64,000 bases of DNA, from contig NZ_CP045997.1 of assembly GCF_010233585.1 (NCBI RefSeq), positions 5,558,065 through 5,622,064 of the forward strand, read 5' to 3'. The notes beneath the pieces were generated by a model, which saw only the letters and a program-made list of their open reading frames with translations, did no database searches and had not been told where the DNA came from. Positions 8,466-17,865 of this stretch are shown here, in pieces. Origin of the DNA: Spirosoma endbachense. GTDB taxonomy: Bacteria > Bacteroidota > Bacteroidia > Cytophagales > Spirosomataceae. The position numbers and the translations under genes are program-made. Each line of letters begins with the position of its first letter. Position 1 is the first letter of the stretch.

Positions 8466-8975
8466 ATGATTGAAACCCAGCGCCTTACAATCGTTCCCCT
8501 GACGCTCGATCAACTTCGCCTTCATATCGCAGGCCAGAACCAGTTAGAAAATGAATTTGGGCTAAAAAAGGGGCATCGGGAAGTGGTTGAACCCGTGTTG
8601 AGCATCATTACTTATTTTGCTATTCCACGCCTGCAGGACCCAACCAATGACGCACTTTACCATACCATGTGGCTGGCTATCGATCGCCAGAAACAACAGT
8701 TCGTTGCGGAGGCAAAATTCAAAGGCGAACCCGATGAGAATGAGACTATTGAGATCGGTTATGGCACCTACCCTGCCTTTCGGCGGAATGGCTATATGAG
8801 TGAAATGGTAGGTGGTTTATTGACATGGGCAGCGCAACAACCGGGCGTTGGCCGAGTAATAGCAGATACTGAAGCTGAAAATGTGGCCTCCCAAAAAGTA
8901 CTGGAAAAAAATAAATTCAGATTGTTCGACCGCGTAGAGGATATGCTTTGGTGGGAGTATAGGGTCTACCGTTAA
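8466..8975 (+). CDS. GNAT-family N-acetyltransferase (RimJ-like)
   Basis: A 169-residue acetyltransferase of the ribosomal-protein-acetyltransferase-like GNAT group. Residues 1-10 (IETQRLTIVPLT) are the usual first strand. EIGYGTYPAFRRNGYMSEMV holds the acetyl-CoA pyrophosphate loop (R..GYM), and VASQKVLEKNKF is the conserved N..S..VLEK.GF-like motif. The acceptor substrate is unknown. It starts 6 bp after the SIS gene and so is likely co-transcribed with the sugar cluster. Acetylation of an amino sugar is possible but is only inferred from context. Confidence 0.88.
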   Translation: MIETQRLTIVPLTLDQLRLHIAGQNQLENEFGLKKGHREVVEPVLSIITYFAIPRLQDPTNDALYHTMWLAIDRQKQQFVAEAKFKGEPDENETIEIGYGTYPAFRRNGYMSEMVGGLLTWAAQQPGVGRVIADTEAENVASQKVLEKNKFRLFDRVEDMLWWEYRVYR

Positions 8976-9207
8976 CAAAAAAAAGGCATTTTATTGCCTC
9001 CTTATAGTATCATATTTTGGGCTGGTACATCGTAATTAATTGAAGAATTAATACCTTTAATCGCATTTAATAAAAAGGAACTAACACAAAAAATCGCTAC
9101 TCTAATTTATTGATAGGCAGCAGGTTTATTTGATGTTATCATTTGATTTAATTTGCCTCTTTTGAAAATTATTTTGATAGTCAGTAACCCTGAAAAAGAA
9201 AAAAAAC

Positions 9208-10170
9208 ATGAAGAATGTCTCCTTAGCTGAGAAAATGAACTTGCCATGGGTCGAATCTCCTTTTTTTAATGATTTATTACAAAAAAAAGAGCTGACACCC
9301 GAGCAGCATGAAATGGTTACGCATTATAATCGCGAAGGATTTTTGTTGTTGCGCCAGCAGGTAAGTCACGAATTGATTGATCGAACTCTACAGCAGATCC
9401 AGAACGAATATCCAGCCAAGGTTGGCGAGCAGCCCTCCCGTCATCAGGATCTATGGAAAAAATACTCAACTGTTCGCGAGATTGCGAGCGTACCACAGAT
9501 TTTTGACGTACTCCGCTTGCTTTATGAGCGCGAACCAATTCCATTTCAGACGCTTAATTTCAAATTCGGCACACAGCAGCGGGCCCACTCCGATACCATT
9601 CACTTTAGCAGCACGCCCGCTCGGTTTATGTGTGGCGTGTGGGTGGCATTAGAAGCAACAAATACCAATAACGGACCATTATTTTACTATCCACGTTCGC
9701 AGCGGCAGGAGGAGTTCAATTACTTTGATATCGGTATAGAAGCAGAGGAGAACTACGCTGAATATCCGCATTACGAAGATTTTATGGAGGAATTCATGGA
9801 AGCTAAAGGATATCAGCGCCAGGAAATTCATATGGAAAAAGGTGATGTACTGATTTGGTCGTCAAATCTGGTGCATGGGGGCATGCCAATTAAAGGGGGG
9901 AATGTGACACGCTGGTCGCAGGTAACGCACTATTATTTTGAAGGATGCATGTATTACTCGCCCCGTTTTTCAGACATGTTTGCCAACAACCTGAATTTGC
10001 GCCATGTCGTTAATATTGCTACCGGAAAAGTAGTACAGCACAGCGAGAATGGAAAGCCAATAGAAACCATCAATACGGGGAGCTTTCGCTATGCCGTTAG
10101 CCACAATTTTACCTTACCGGTGTTGCTGAAAGAAGTCTTCAAAAAAGTAATCGGTAAAAAGCCGTTCTAG
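9208..10170 (+). CDS. Phytanoyl-CoA dioxygenase (PhyH) family protein
   Basis: This 320-residue protein carries the iron/2-oxoglutarate facial triad of the PhyH family: the HxD in RAHSDTIHF near residue 128 and the distal histidine in WSSNLVHGGMP near residue 227. The cupin-like core segment ATNTNNGPLFYYPRSQRQ lies between them. Such enzymes hydroxylate small organic substrates; this one cannot be assigned further. It is preceded by a 232-bp AT-rich gap and followed by an 83-bp gap filled by an inverted repeat, after which a MetE-like gene begins. Residues 1-45 form a helical extension rich in charged residues. Confidence 0.85.
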   Translation: MKNVSLAEKMNLPWVESPFFNDLLQKKELTPEQHEMVTHYNREGFLLLRQQVSHELIDRTLQQIQNEYPAKVGEQPSRHQDLWKKYSTVREIASVPQIFDVLRLLYEREPIPFQTLNFKFGTQQRAHSDTIHFSSTPARFMCGVWVALEATNTNNGPLFYYPRSQRQEEFNYFDIGIEAEENYAEYPHYEDFMEEFMEAKGYQRQEIHMEKGDVLIWSSNLVHGGMPIKGGNVTRWSQVTHYYFEGCMYYSPRFSDMFANNLNLRHVVNIATGKVVQHSENGKPIETINTGSFRYAVSHNFTLPVLLKEVFKKVIGKKPF

Positions 10171-10180
10171 CAGAAAATAA

Positions 10181-10248
10181 AATGAATAATGTGAAATGTA
10201 AAAATTGTTCCGAACTTACAACAAGGTTTATAGTACACATTATTCATT
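10181..10248. repeat. Stop-proximal intercistronic inverted repeat (PhyH / MetE-like)
   Basis: Perfect 13-base arms AATGAATAATGTG (10181-10193) and CACATTATTCATT (10236-10248) are separated by 42 bases. The left arm begins 11 bases after the PhyH stop codon, and the right arm ends 5 bases before the next start codon. There is no U-tract. Confidence 0.75.
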
Positions 10249-10253
10249 GAAAA

Positions 10254-11282
10254 ATGCAGTCAGTTCCTGTTAAAACTACAGTTGTTGGATCGATGCCGTT
10301 CCCTGGCTGGCTCGAATTTTCGAGTCAGAATCTTGCTCAGTTTGGTCCTGCTGATATCAGCGAAATGATTGAAGACGCCGTAGTTGCGTCTGTTCACGAT
10401 CAGGTGGCGGCTGGTTTAGATGTTATAACCGATGGTGAACAAACCCGGTTTGATTTTAATCTATCGTTCTATGGATACATCAATGGGATTCAGAATAACG
10501 ATACCGAACTCAGGCGATTTGGGCCGCCTGCTCACGACCAGCGGGGTAAACACAACATTATTGAGCCACTCACGGCCCCTAACGGATTGGGCGTAGTAGA
10601 CGAATACCTGCGTTTGAAACGACTGGCTCCAGAGGGTCAGGGCCTAAAAGTTTCGATCCCTGGCCCTTATACACTCAGCGGGCGGTTGTTGCCCGGAAGT
10701 TTATACAAAGATCGCTGGGAGGTGACTGAAGCCTTATTGCCACTCGTCAATAAGGAGATTGCTGAGTTGGTTGCCCTTGGTGTTCCGGAGATTTGCGTCG
10801 ATGAGCCGTCAATGTCCTGCTACGCCTACCGCGAGGATACAAAACGGTTTGTCGATATTTTCAATCGGACAGTTGCGCCGGGGGTTGGCAAAACCCGGCT
10901 TTCCATGCACCTCTGTTTCGGAAATTATAAAGGCCGGTCGGTCGGTAAGAAAACGATTGCTCCTATGCTCCCCGACTTTCTGGATATGACCGTAGACGAG
11001 CTTCACTCCGAGATGACCATCCTGAATTTTGCCGAAGTTAATCTGTTAGAGCGATTTGCCGAAAAGTTCGATGTTGCCGTCGGGGTGATTGATGTAAAAA
11101 GTTATTACATCGAAACTCCAGACGATGTTGCTGAACGCATTCGTAAATGTTTACCCTTTGTTCCAGCCGAAAAACTGGCCGTTGCGCCCGATTGTGGTCT
11201 CAGCCAGACAGCCAGATGGGCAGCAAAACAAAAATTAGCCAACATGGTGGCCGGAGCAAAAATTGTTCGTGCCGAATTGTAG
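10254..11282 (+). CDS. MetE C-terminal-like methyltransferase (cobalamin-independent methionine synthase family)
   Basis: The 342-residue product matches only the catalytic C-terminal barrel of MetE. It opens with TTVVGSMPFPGW, has DVITDGEQTRFDF and VDEPSMSC, and keeps probable zinc ligands: the His and Cys of SMHLCFGNY near residue 222 and the Cys of VAPDCGLSQT near residue 316. Single-domain proteins of this type transfer methyl groups to thiols using methyltetrahydrofolate or other donors. True MetE is about twice as long, so the substrate here is uncertain. The preceding PhyH gene is on the same strand. Confidence 0.88.
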   Translation: MQSVPVKTTVVGSMPFPGWLEFSSQNLAQFGPADISEMIEDAVVASVHDQVAAGLDVITDGEQTRFDFNLSFYGYINGIQNNDTELRRFGPPAHDQRGKHNIIEPLTAPNGLGVVDEYLRLKRLAPEGQGLKVSIPGPYTLSGRLLPGSLYKDRWEVTEALLPLVNKEIAELVALGVPEICVDEPSMSCYAYREDTKRFVDIFNRTVAPGVGKTRLSMHLCFGNYKGRSVGKKTIAPMLPDFLDMTVDELHSEMTILNFAEVNLLERFAEKFDVAVGVIDVKSYYIETPDDVAERIRKCLPFVPAEKLAVAPDCGLSQTARWAAKQKLANMVAGAKIVRAEL

Positions 11283-11300
11283 GGTCAATACCTACCGGTT

Positions 11301-11870
11301 CTACAGGCTTTTTTTCAGCTCATCGGTGAGCTGACAACGCTCGCCGGTAAGCTGATCAATATTTTCGTTATGAAGCATCCGCAGGCGGGCATTATCGAAG
11401 TGTTCGCTGTAGGCCGCACGGAGTTCTTTCCGCTTCATCGCTTCCAGAAAACGTCGAACATCATCGGGTGTTTCGAGCAGGAGGGGAGGTACTTCGGTTG
11501 GGCGGTCGAGATCGTCTTTGGCGACCATCGTAAAATAGCTGGTGTTCGTATGTTTTACCGTGCCGACTTTTACGTTTTCAGCGATAACTTTTATGCCAAC
11601 GACCAGCGAAGTCCGGCCAACATAGTTAACCGATGCCATAAGCGAAACCAGTTCACCAACTTCAACCGGCTGGCGAAAGTTGACTCCATCCACAGAAACC
11701 GTTACGCAATACTGTCCGGCATGCTTTGCTGAACAGGCGTAGGCAACTTTATCCATCAGCGATAGCAAGGTGCCACCGTGAATCTTACCGCCAAAGTTGG
11801 CATAAGCTGGAATCATTAACTCAGTCAGCGTTGTGCGCGAATGACTGACGGGCTTGGCTTGAAGCGACAT
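11301..11870 (-). CDS. Acyl-CoA thioesterase (hotdog fold)
   Basis: A 189-residue single hotdog-domain thioesterase of the YciA/BACH type. The helix segment NFGGKIHGGTLLSLMDKVAY contains the GG.IHGG..L..MD active-site pattern with the catalytic aspartate. VSVDGVNFRQPVEVGELVSL and the following strands complete the fold. It hydrolyses acyl-CoA thioesters in the cytosol. The C-terminal 60 residues are a helical tail (KRKELRAAYSEHFDN) longer than in YciA. It lies downstream of the A-type carrier gene on the same strand, but a terminator-like hairpin stands between them. It converges with the MetE-like gene (18-bp gap). Confidence 0.9.
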   Translation of the reverse strand: MSLQAKPVSHSRTTLTELMIPAYANFGGKIHGGTLLSLMDKVAYACSAKHAGQYCVTVSVDGVNFRQPVEVGELVSLMASVNYVGRTSLVVGIKVIAENVKVGTVKHTNTSYFTMVAKDDLDRPTEVPPLLLETPDDVRRFLEAMKRKELRAAYSEHFDNARLRMLHNENIDQLTGERCQLTDELKKSL

Positions 11871-11894
11871 GGTAAGGGAAAAGTGGGGTCATAA

Positions 11895-11926
11895 AAAAAC
11901 ACCGTCATCATACGGACGGTGTTTTT
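11895..11926 (-). terminator. Rho-independent terminator, probably bidirectional
   Basis: The arms AAAAACACCGTC and GACGGTGTTTTT are perfect 12-base complements around an 8-base loop, giving a T-tract in either direction. It lies just 3' of the A-type Fe-S carrier gene on the minus strand and 24 bp before the thioesterase start. Confidence 0.85.
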
Positions 11927-11945
11927 CAAAAGTAGTATCGGAATG

Positions 11946-12272
11946 TTATACGGCAAAACTTTCGCCACAACCGCAGGTACGGCTGGCGTTCGGATTTTTA
12001 AACTGGAATCCTTTGCCATTCAAACCGTCCGAAAAATCAAGCTCAGTACCGGCCAGATACAACAGACTTTTACGGTCTACCAGAATCTTAATGCCTTTAT
12101 CTTCAACGACATGGTCGGTTGGTTGCTGTGTTGCATCAAATTGTAGATCATACATCAGGCCCGAACAACCTCCGCCCTGCACAGCCACCCGAATGGAATA
12201 TTCGTCGGCAATGCCATCTTTCTGGCGTAGTTCAACAATCTTATTTTTAGCGATTTCTGAAACAGTAACCAT
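11946..12272 (-). CDS. A-type iron-sulfur cluster assembly protein (IscA/SufA/ErpA family)
   Basis: A 108-residue HesB/IscA protein. The three conserved cysteines are present: one in GGCSGLMYDL near residue 36 and the CGCG pair near the C-terminus in RTCGCGESFAV. A-type carriers hold and pass on Fe-S clusters to apoproteins in the cytosol. It is transcribed away from the epimerase gene and is not in a suf or isc operon in this window. Which of IscA, SufA or ErpA it corresponds to cannot be decided from one protein. Confidence 0.93.
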   Translation of the reverse strand: MVTVSEIAKNKIVELRQKDGIADEYSIRVAVQGGGCSGLMYDLQFDATQQPTDHVVEDKGIKILVDRKSLLYLAGTELDFSDGLNGKGFQFKNPNASRTCGCGESFAV

Positions 12273-12402
12273 AGTCGTAATAGAATCGATTTTGACGCGA
12301 ATTAATGCTGATCTATTAACTTTCTGCCAATCGGAAAAGTTCTGTTTACCCAGCGTCGTCGCTCAACTTACCAACTAATTGGGCCTCAGTCCAGATAATA
12401 AT

Positions 12403-12837
12403 ATGCTCACCAACGTCGAACACATCGGTATTGCTGTCCGCGACATTGCCGCGTCCAATGATTTATTTACAAAGCTTCTGGGCGTTCAGCCCTACAAGGC
12501 CGAAACAGTGGAAACGGAAGGCGTGGCAACGTCTTTCTTTCGAATCAACCAAACCAAAATTGAGTTGCTCGAAGCCTTAACGGCAGCTAGCCCAATTGCC
12601 AGATTTCTCGAAAAGAAAGGGGAGGGTATCCATCATATTGCCTTTGAAGTTGATGATATCTATGCAGAGATGGATCGGCTGAAAGGTGAAGGCTTTATCC
12701 TGCTGAGCGAAACGCCCAAAACAGGTGCCGATAATAAACTCGTCTGTTTTTTACATCCGAAAGGGACCAATGGCGTATTAATAGAGCTATGCCAGGAGCG
12801 AAAAATAGCGACGAAGGATTTAACTCCGAGCCATTAG
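12403..12837 (+). CDS. mce: Methylmalonyl-CoA epimerase
   Basis: The 144-residue protein is a glyoxalase-fold epimerase that interconverts (R)- and (S)-methylmalonyl-CoA in propionate/succinate metabolism. Two beta-alpha-beta-beta-beta repeats are visible, with metal-ligand positions in VEHIGIAVRD near residue 5, GIHHIAFEVDDI near residue 80 and VLIELCQE near the end. The ATG at 12403 is chosen over an upstream TTG (12379) because homologues begin only a few residues before the HIGIAV motif. Methylmalonyl-CoA mutase genes are not in the window. It is divergent from the Fe-S carrier gene. Confidence 0.92.
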   Translation: MLTNVEHIGIAVRDIAASNDLFTKLLGVQPYKAETVETEGVATSFFRINQTKIELLEALTAASPIARFLEKKGEGIHHIAFEVDDIYAEMDRLKGEGFILLSETPKTGADNKLVCFLHPKGTNGVLIELCQERKIATKDLTPSH

Positions 12838-13255
12838 CGCTATAAGGCAGTGACTTTCATCAGCTGGCCATCTTTTACGACACTCTGGACAAACCAGACT
12901 ATAAACACGTTTCCCCATTCAAACTAGTAGCGGTCAGTAAGGAATCGCATTGGTATTGTGCACTATATCCTGTTGTTTTTTACTACTCTGCTTAATGGGC
13001 AAATACAGTCTGATGGTTGAACAGGCTATCGAAGAAGGCAAAAGAGCGGGCTATTTTGTCGTTGTATCGGGTCGAAATGTAAAATAATGTACATAGAGCT
13101 ATGATCTCATACTTTATTCTACTTGGTCGTTGGATTAAGCTGGTGTTTGTCAACTAAACCCTCATTAATACTGTTATAAAACGAAGGGTGTCGTTACTAG
13201 CAAAGACATAGAATAAAAACCAAAAATTTTAGGGCCAACTGTTTGGCCGATACGT
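12838..13255. other. Intergenic region, no clear gene
   Basis: About 420 bases between mce and the sucA promoter. A 30-codon frame at 12995-13087 (MGKYSLMVEQAIEEGK) looks protein-like but has no recognised relatives and is not called. No structured RNA or terminator was found. Confidence 0.45.
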
Positions 13256-13263
13256 TACCTTTG
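13256..13263 (+). promoter_or_regulatory. Putative -7 promoter box of sucA
   Basis: TACCTTTG fits the Bacteroidota -7 consensus TAnnTTTG and lies 29 bp before the sucA start. A good TTTG -33 box at the usual spacing is not obvious, so this is a half-supported promoter. Confidence 0.5.
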
Positions 13264-13291
13264 CGGGTCAAAACAACGACGCGCCCCCGTC

Positions 13292-16078
13292 ATGGATCAG
13301 TACTCATATATCGCCAATTCCGACGCGGCTTACGTAGATCAACTCTATCAGTCTTACAAGCAAGACCCCCAGGCAGTTGACGAAAGCTGGCAGCAATTTT
13401 TCAAAGGATTTGAATTCTCATTGACCTATGGCGAAAACGCCAATGGTTCCAATGGTAAAACCAATGGCGCTTCAGCCAATGGCAACGGGCAAACCGCCCC
13501 TCAGGCCGATGTTTCGGCGAAGCCAGTTGATGCCAGCCACGCCGAAAAAGAAGTTTCGGTCGCTAGTTTAATTAAAGCGTATCGGTCTCGTGGCCATTTG
13601 CTGGCCAAGACGAACCCGCTGAAAGCCCGTAAAGACCGCCAGCCTCGGGTCGATCTTCCCGATTATGCGCTGTCTGATGCAGATCTGGACACCGTATTTG
13701 AGTCAGGTAAATTACTCGGAATCGGACCCGCTACGCTACGGGTCATTATGGATTCGCTGCGGAAGATTTACGCCGGTGAGATCGGTTTCGAGTATATGTA
13801 CATCCGCGAACTGGATGTCAAGAATTGGCTCCGAAATAAAATTGAGAAGGAAGCACTCGTGTTTATGCCTTCTCTGGATGAGAAAAAACGCATTCTCGAA
13901 AAACTGAATGAAGCTACCGTTTTTGAAAACTTCCTGGCCACAAAATATTTGGGTCAGAAGCGGTTTTCGCTCGAAGGTGGTGAAGTAACTATTCCGGCGC
14001 TGGATACCATTATCAATCAGGCGGCCGACATGGGCGTTGAGGAAGTGATGATCGGTATGGCTCACCGGGGGCGCCTGAACGTGCTGGCGAATATTCTGGG
14101 CAAATCCTACGAATCAATATTTGATGGGTTCGAAGGAAATGTGCCCGATCAGGTACATGGTGATGGTGACGTTAAATACCACCTTGGCTATTCCAGCCTG
14201 ATTGAAACCAAATCGGGAAAGCAGATCAGTGTCAAACTGGCTCCGAACCCGTCGCACCTGGAAGCCGTCAATCCTGTAGTTGAAGGGTTTGTACGTGCAC
14301 AGGCTGATGAAGAATACAAAGGCGACTTTACCAAAATAATGCCCATCCTGATTCATGGTGATGCCGCCGTGGCCGGACAGGGTATTGTCTATGAAGTGAC
14401 ACAAATGGCTAAGCTTGCGGGTTATAAGACCGGCGGTACTGTCCATTTTGTGATCAACAACCAGATTGGGTTTACGACGGATTTTGAAGATGCCCGGTCG
14501 TCGATTTACTGCTCAGATGTAGCGAAGATTATCGATGCGCCGATTTTTCACGTGAACGGCGACGATCCAGAAGCGGTAATTTTCTGCGCTAAACTGGCGG
14601 TTGAGTTTCGTGAGAAGTTCAATCGTGATGTATTCATCGATATGGTCTGCTATCGTCGCTACGGTCATAATGAAGCCGATGAGCCGAAGTTTACTCAGCC
14701 GACGATGTATAACATCATCGATAAGCACGCCAATCCGCGTGAACTCTACAAAGACCTACTCATTAAGCGGGGCGATGTAGACGCTGAGTTGGCAACGCGC
14801 ATGGATACGGAGTTTAAAAAACAATTGCAGGATCGGCTGGATCGGGTGAAACAGAAAGCTGAAATCCCGTATAAACCACTGCGCCTTGACCTTGACTGGG
14901 CTGAACTTCGCTTTAGTGAACCGAGCGATTTTGACCAGTCGCCCCAAACAAAGATTTCGCCCGAAACGCTGGAACTGGTCGGTAAAGCTCTGGTGAAAAT
15001 ACCGGAAGGATTTAAGCCGTTGAAGCAAATTGACAAGCTGCTGAAAGATCGGCAGACCATGCTCAACGATACGAAAACGGTGAACTGGGGAACAGCTGAG
15101 TTGCTGGCCTATGGTTCGCTGTTGCTCGAAGGAAAGCCCGTTCGGTTGAGTGGTCAGGATGTACAGCGTGGTACATTCTCGCACCGCCATTCTGTGCTGC
15201 ATGATGCTGAAACGAATCAATCGTATTCGTCGCTCGATTTCATTCAGGAAGGCCAGCAGAAGTTTCAGGTATACAACTCGCTGCTGTCGGAATACGGTGT
15301 GCTGGGATTTGAATATGGTTATGCCATGGCCAACCCCCACGCATTGGTCATTTGGGAGGCACAATTTGGTGATTTCTCGAATGGTGCCCAGTTGATCATC
15401 GACCAGTTTATCGCGGCTGCCGAATCGAAGTGGGGTATCCAGAATGGTTTGGCACTCCTGCTTCCGCATGGGTACGAAGGTCAGGGGCCTGAGCACTCGA
15501 ATGCGCGGCCAGAACGCTATTTGCAGCTATATGCTGAACACAATATGGTCGTGGCCAACATAACGACGCCAGCCAATTTCTTCCACCTGATGCGTCGACA
15601 ACTGGCATGGGCATTCCGTAAACCACTTGTGGTTATGTCGCCTAAGTCGTTGCTACGTCATCCCAAATGCATTTCGCCAGTGGAAGACCTGACGCAAGGT
15701 AGCTTCCAGGAGGTTATCGGCGATAGTTATGCACAGGCGAAAAAGGTGAAACGTGTCTTACTTTGCACGGGGAAAGTGTATTATGATCTCCTGGACAAGC
15801 AGCAGGCTGATCAGCGTGATGATGTGGCCATCGTTCGGCTGGAACAGCTGGCCCCATTGCCTAAAAAACAGTTGGATGCCGTACTGAGTCAGTACAAAAA
15901 AGCCGAGCTATTCTGGGTTCAGGAAGAACCTGAAAACATGGGATACTGGTCTTATCTGTTGCGTGTCGGCATGGGTCTGCCGATTATCTCACGGAAGGCT
16001 GCGGCTTCGCCAGCAACGGGTTACCCCAAAATACATACCCAGGAACAAGCAGACATCGTTCGCAGAGCGTTTGAATAA
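13292..16078 (+). CDS. sucA: 2-oxoglutarate dehydrogenase E1 component
   Basis: This 928-residue thiamine-diphosphate enzyme decarboxylates 2-oxoglutarate and reductively succinylates the E2 lipoyl groups in the TCA cycle. The N-terminal SYIANSDAAYVDQLYQSYKQDP segment is the E1o tail that docks to E2. A Gly/Asn/Ala-rich linker (residues 45-75) follows. The core has IGMAHRGRLNVLANILGK, the ThDP-binding HGDAAVAGQGIVYE....., and YRRYGHNEADEP. The C-terminal transketolase-like half contains EAQFGDFSNGAQ. The length is typical of bacterial OdhA/SucA. It is followed by sucB, with a strong hairpin in the 78-bp gap. The E3 gene (lpdA) is 15 kb away at 30786. Confidence 0.97.
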   Translation: MDQYSYIANSDAAYVDQLYQSYKQDPQAVDESWQQFFKGFEFSLTYGENANGSNGKTNGASANGNGQTAPQADVSAKPVDASHAEKEVSVASLIKAYRSRGHLLAKTNPLKARKDRQPRVDLPDYALSDADLDTVFESGKLLGIGPATLRVIMDSLRKIYAGEIGFEYMYIRELDVKNWLRNKIEKEALVFMPSLDEKKRILEKLNEATVFENFLATKYLGQKRFSLEGGEVTIPALDTIINQAADMGVEEVMIGMAHRGRLNVLANILGKSYESIFDGFEGNVPDQVHGDGDVKYHLGYSSLIETKSGKQISVKLAPNPSHLEAVNPVVEGFVRAQADEEYKGDFTKIMPILIHGDAAVAGQGIVYEVTQMAKLAGYKTGGTVHFVINNQIGFTTDFEDARSSIYCSDVAKIIDAPIFHVNGDDPEAVIFCAKLAVEFREKFNRDVFIDMVCYRRYGHNEADEPKFTQPTMYNIIDKHANPRELYKDLLIKRGDVDAELATRMDTEFKKQLQDRLDRVKQKAEIPYKPLRLDLDWAELRFSEPSDFDQSPQTKISPETLELVGKALVKIPEGFKPLKQIDKLLKDRQTMLNDTKTVNWGTAELLAYGSLLLEGKPVRLSGQDVQRGTFSHRHSVLHDAETNQSYSSLDFIQEGQQKFQVYNSLLSEYGVLGFEYGYAMANPHALVIWEAQFGDFSNGAQLIIDQFIAAAESKWGIQNGLALLLPHGYEGQGPEHSNARPERYLQLYAEHNMVVANITTPANFFHLMRRQLAWAFRKPLVVMSPKSLLRHPKCISPVEDLTQGSFQEVIGDSYAQAKKVKRVLLCTGKVYYDLLDKQQADQRDDVAIVRLEQLAPLPKKQLDAVLSQYKKAELFWVQEEPENMGYWSYLLRVGMGLPIISRKAAASPATGYPKIHTQEQADIVRRAFE

Positions 16079-16093
16079 CAAGGAGTTTTGCCA

Positions 16094-16132
16094 TTTGTGG
16101 TTTATCGTTTTAACAGAACGATAAACCACAAA
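16094..16132. repeat. Stop-proximal intercistronic hairpin (sucA / sucB)
   Basis: Perfect 16-base arms (16094-16109 and 16117-16132) around a 7-base loop sit 15 bases after the sucA stop codon and 24 bases before the sucB start. No U-tract follows, so it is not a standard terminator. It could set the E1:E2 ratio by processing or partial termination. Confidence 0.85.
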
Positions 16133-16156
16133 CCAAGAACCACAAACTATAGAAAA

Positions 16157-17800
16157 ATGGCCGTTGATATGAAAATTCCTCCTGTGGGGGAATCCATTAC
16201 CGAAGTTACTGTTGGCACCTGGTATAAAAAAGAAGGTGATCCTGTAAAAATGGACGACGTTCTCTGTGGACTCGACTCCGATAAAGCGACGTTTGAATTA
16301 ACGGCCGAAGCCGACGGAATCCTTCACATTCTGGCACAGGAGGGCGATGTGTTGCCGATCGGTGCCAGCATTTGCACAATTGATAACGGCGGTAGCGCAC
16401 CAAGTGTGGCCCCAACGCCTGAACCAGCCAAGGCCGAAGTACCTAAACCTGCGGAACCGGCGGCTCCAGTTGCCGAATCGACTCCGGTTTTACAATCAGT
16501 CGCCGAACCTGCTGCGGCTCCAGTTGCAGCCACGGGTGGTAGCGTTGTGGAAATGAAAGTCCCCGCTGTTGGTGAATCAGTTACGGAAGTAACTATTGCT
16601 TCGTGGAGTAAAAAAGATGGCGATCAGGTTGCTCTCGACGAAGTTTTGTGCGAACTCGAATCGGACAAAGCTACATTTGAACTCCCAGCCGAAGCGGCCG
16701 GAACACTCCGGATCGTAGCCCAGGCAGGCGAAACGTTGCCCATTGGCGCGTTAATTGCGAAGATTGAAACGGGTGCAGCTGCTGCTCAGCCTGCAGTCAC
16801 GCCACAACCTACTCAACCCGCACCTGCCGCTCAGCCAGCAGCGTCTGCTGAAGCCGCCAGTAATGGCCAGAATGGCTATGCCGCTCATTACCCTTCACCG
16901 GCTGCCGCTAAAATTCTGGATGAAAAAGGTGTCAGTGCGCAACAAGTGCAGGGAACCGGTGTTGGTGGGCGTGTAACCAAAGAAGATGCACTGAAAGCAT
17001 CGCCTGTTCCGGCACAACCCGCACCCGCTGCTCAGCCTGCACCACCGGCACAACCCGCTGTGGCTAAACCCGCAGCACCAGCACCGGTTGTAGCTGGCGA
17101 ACGTGGTCAGCGTCGGGAAAAAATGACCTCCCTGCGCCGGACAATTGCCCGCCGATTGGTTGCTGTTAAGAATGAAACGGCTATGCTGACTACCTTCAAT
17201 GAGGTGGACATGAAGCCGATCATGGATCTGCGGAACAAATACAAAGACAAATTCAAAGAGAAGCATGGCGTAGGGCTTGGCTTCATGTCTTTCTTTACGA
17301 AGGCCATTTGTGCCGCTCTGAAGGAATTCCCAGCCGTAAATGCTCAGATCGACGGAGACAGCATCATTTATAACGATTTCTGTGATGTTTCTATCGCCGT
17401 TTCAACGGAGCGCGGGCTTGTTGTACCCGTTATCCGGAATGCTGAAAAGTTAAGCTTTGCGCAAATCGAAAAAGAGATCGGCAGGCTCGCCGGGCTGGCT
17501 CGCGACAATAAGCTGACCATTGAACAGATGACCGGTGGTACGTTTACAATCACCAACGGCGGTACATTTGGCTCAATGCTCTCAACGCCAATCATTAACG
17601 CACCTCAGTCGGCTATTCTGGGTATGCATAATATCGTTGAGCGGCCGGTTGTCGTAAATGGCGAAATCGTAATTCGGCCAATCATGTATGTCGCCCTATC
17701 GTACGATCACCGTATCATTGATGGTAAAGAATCGGTTAGCTTCCTTGTCCGTGTGAAGCAGATTCTGGAAGACCCCGCTCGCCTTCTGCTGGAGATGTAG
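16157..17800 (+). CDS. sucB: Dihydrolipoyllysine-residue succinyltransferase (E2o) with two lipoyl domains
   Basis: The 547-residue E2 core of the 2-oxoglutarate dehydrogenase complex. Two lipoyl domains are present: residues 4-78 with lipoyl lysine K43 (DSDKATFEL) and about 132-206 with K171 (ESDKATFEL). Long Ala/Pro linkers join them. A peripheral-subunit-binding domain ([13 protein letters not shown]) and the catalytic acetyltransferase domain, with the active-site SYDHRIIDG, follow. Many bacterial E2o proteins have one lipoyl domain; two is more like E2p, but the sucA neighbour and sequence support E2o. The ATG at 16157 is used because the 23 residues upstream would translate the intergenic hairpin. 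A strong terminator follows. Confidence 0.95.
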   Translation: MAVDMKIPPVGESITEVTVGTWYKKEGDPVKMDDVLCGLDSDKATFELTAEADGILHILAQEGDVLPIGASICTIDNGGSAPSVAPTPEPAKAEVPKPAEPAAPVAESTPVLQSVAEPAAAPVAATGGSVVEMKVPAVGESVTEVTIASWSKKDGDQVALDEVLCELESDKATFELPAEAAGTLRIVAQAGETLPIGALIAKIETGAAAAQPAVTPQPTQPAPAAQPAASAEAASNGQNGYAAHYPSPAAAKILDEKGVSAQQVQGTGVGGRVTKEDALKASPVPAQPAPAAQPAPPAQPAVAKPAAPAPVVAGERGQRREKMTSLRRTIARRLVAVKNETAMLTTFNEVDMKPIMDLRNKYKDKFKEKHGVGLGFMSFFTKAICAALKEFPAVNAQIDGDSIIYNDFCDVSIAVSTERGLVVPVIRNAEKLSFAQIEKEIGRLAGLARDNKLTIEQMTGGTFTITNGGTFGSMLSTPIINAPQSAILGMHNIVERPVVVNGEIVIRPIMYVALSYDHRIIDGKESVSFLVRVKQILEDPARLLLEM

Positions 17801-17819
17801 TAAGAACGAAAAAGTATAA

Positions 17820-17852
17820 AAAAGCCCTGCCAGGATACCTGGCAGGGCTTTT
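17820..17852. terminator. Bidirectional rho-independent terminator (sucB / gpmI)
   Basis: Fifteen-base perfect arms, AAAAGCCCTGCCAGG and its complement, enclose a 3-base loop with T-tracts on both strands. It separates the convergent sucB and gpmI genes. Confidence 0.95.
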
Positions 17853-17865
17853 TGTGCAGTGAAGA

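Noticed and set aside
8984..8999. Hairpin AGGCA/TGCCT after the GNAT gene as a plus-strand terminator
   Set aside because: The plus strand has A before the stem and no T-run after it; the T-run exists only for the minus strand, where no gene ends.
12995..13087. 30-codon frame MGKYSLMVEQAIEEGK...
   Set aside because: It reads like protein but is too short and isolated to support as a gene.
14756..15496. 246-codon minus-strand open frame
   Set aside because: It is fully antisense to sucA, has no recognisable motif, and is explained by the GC-biased codon use of the real gene.
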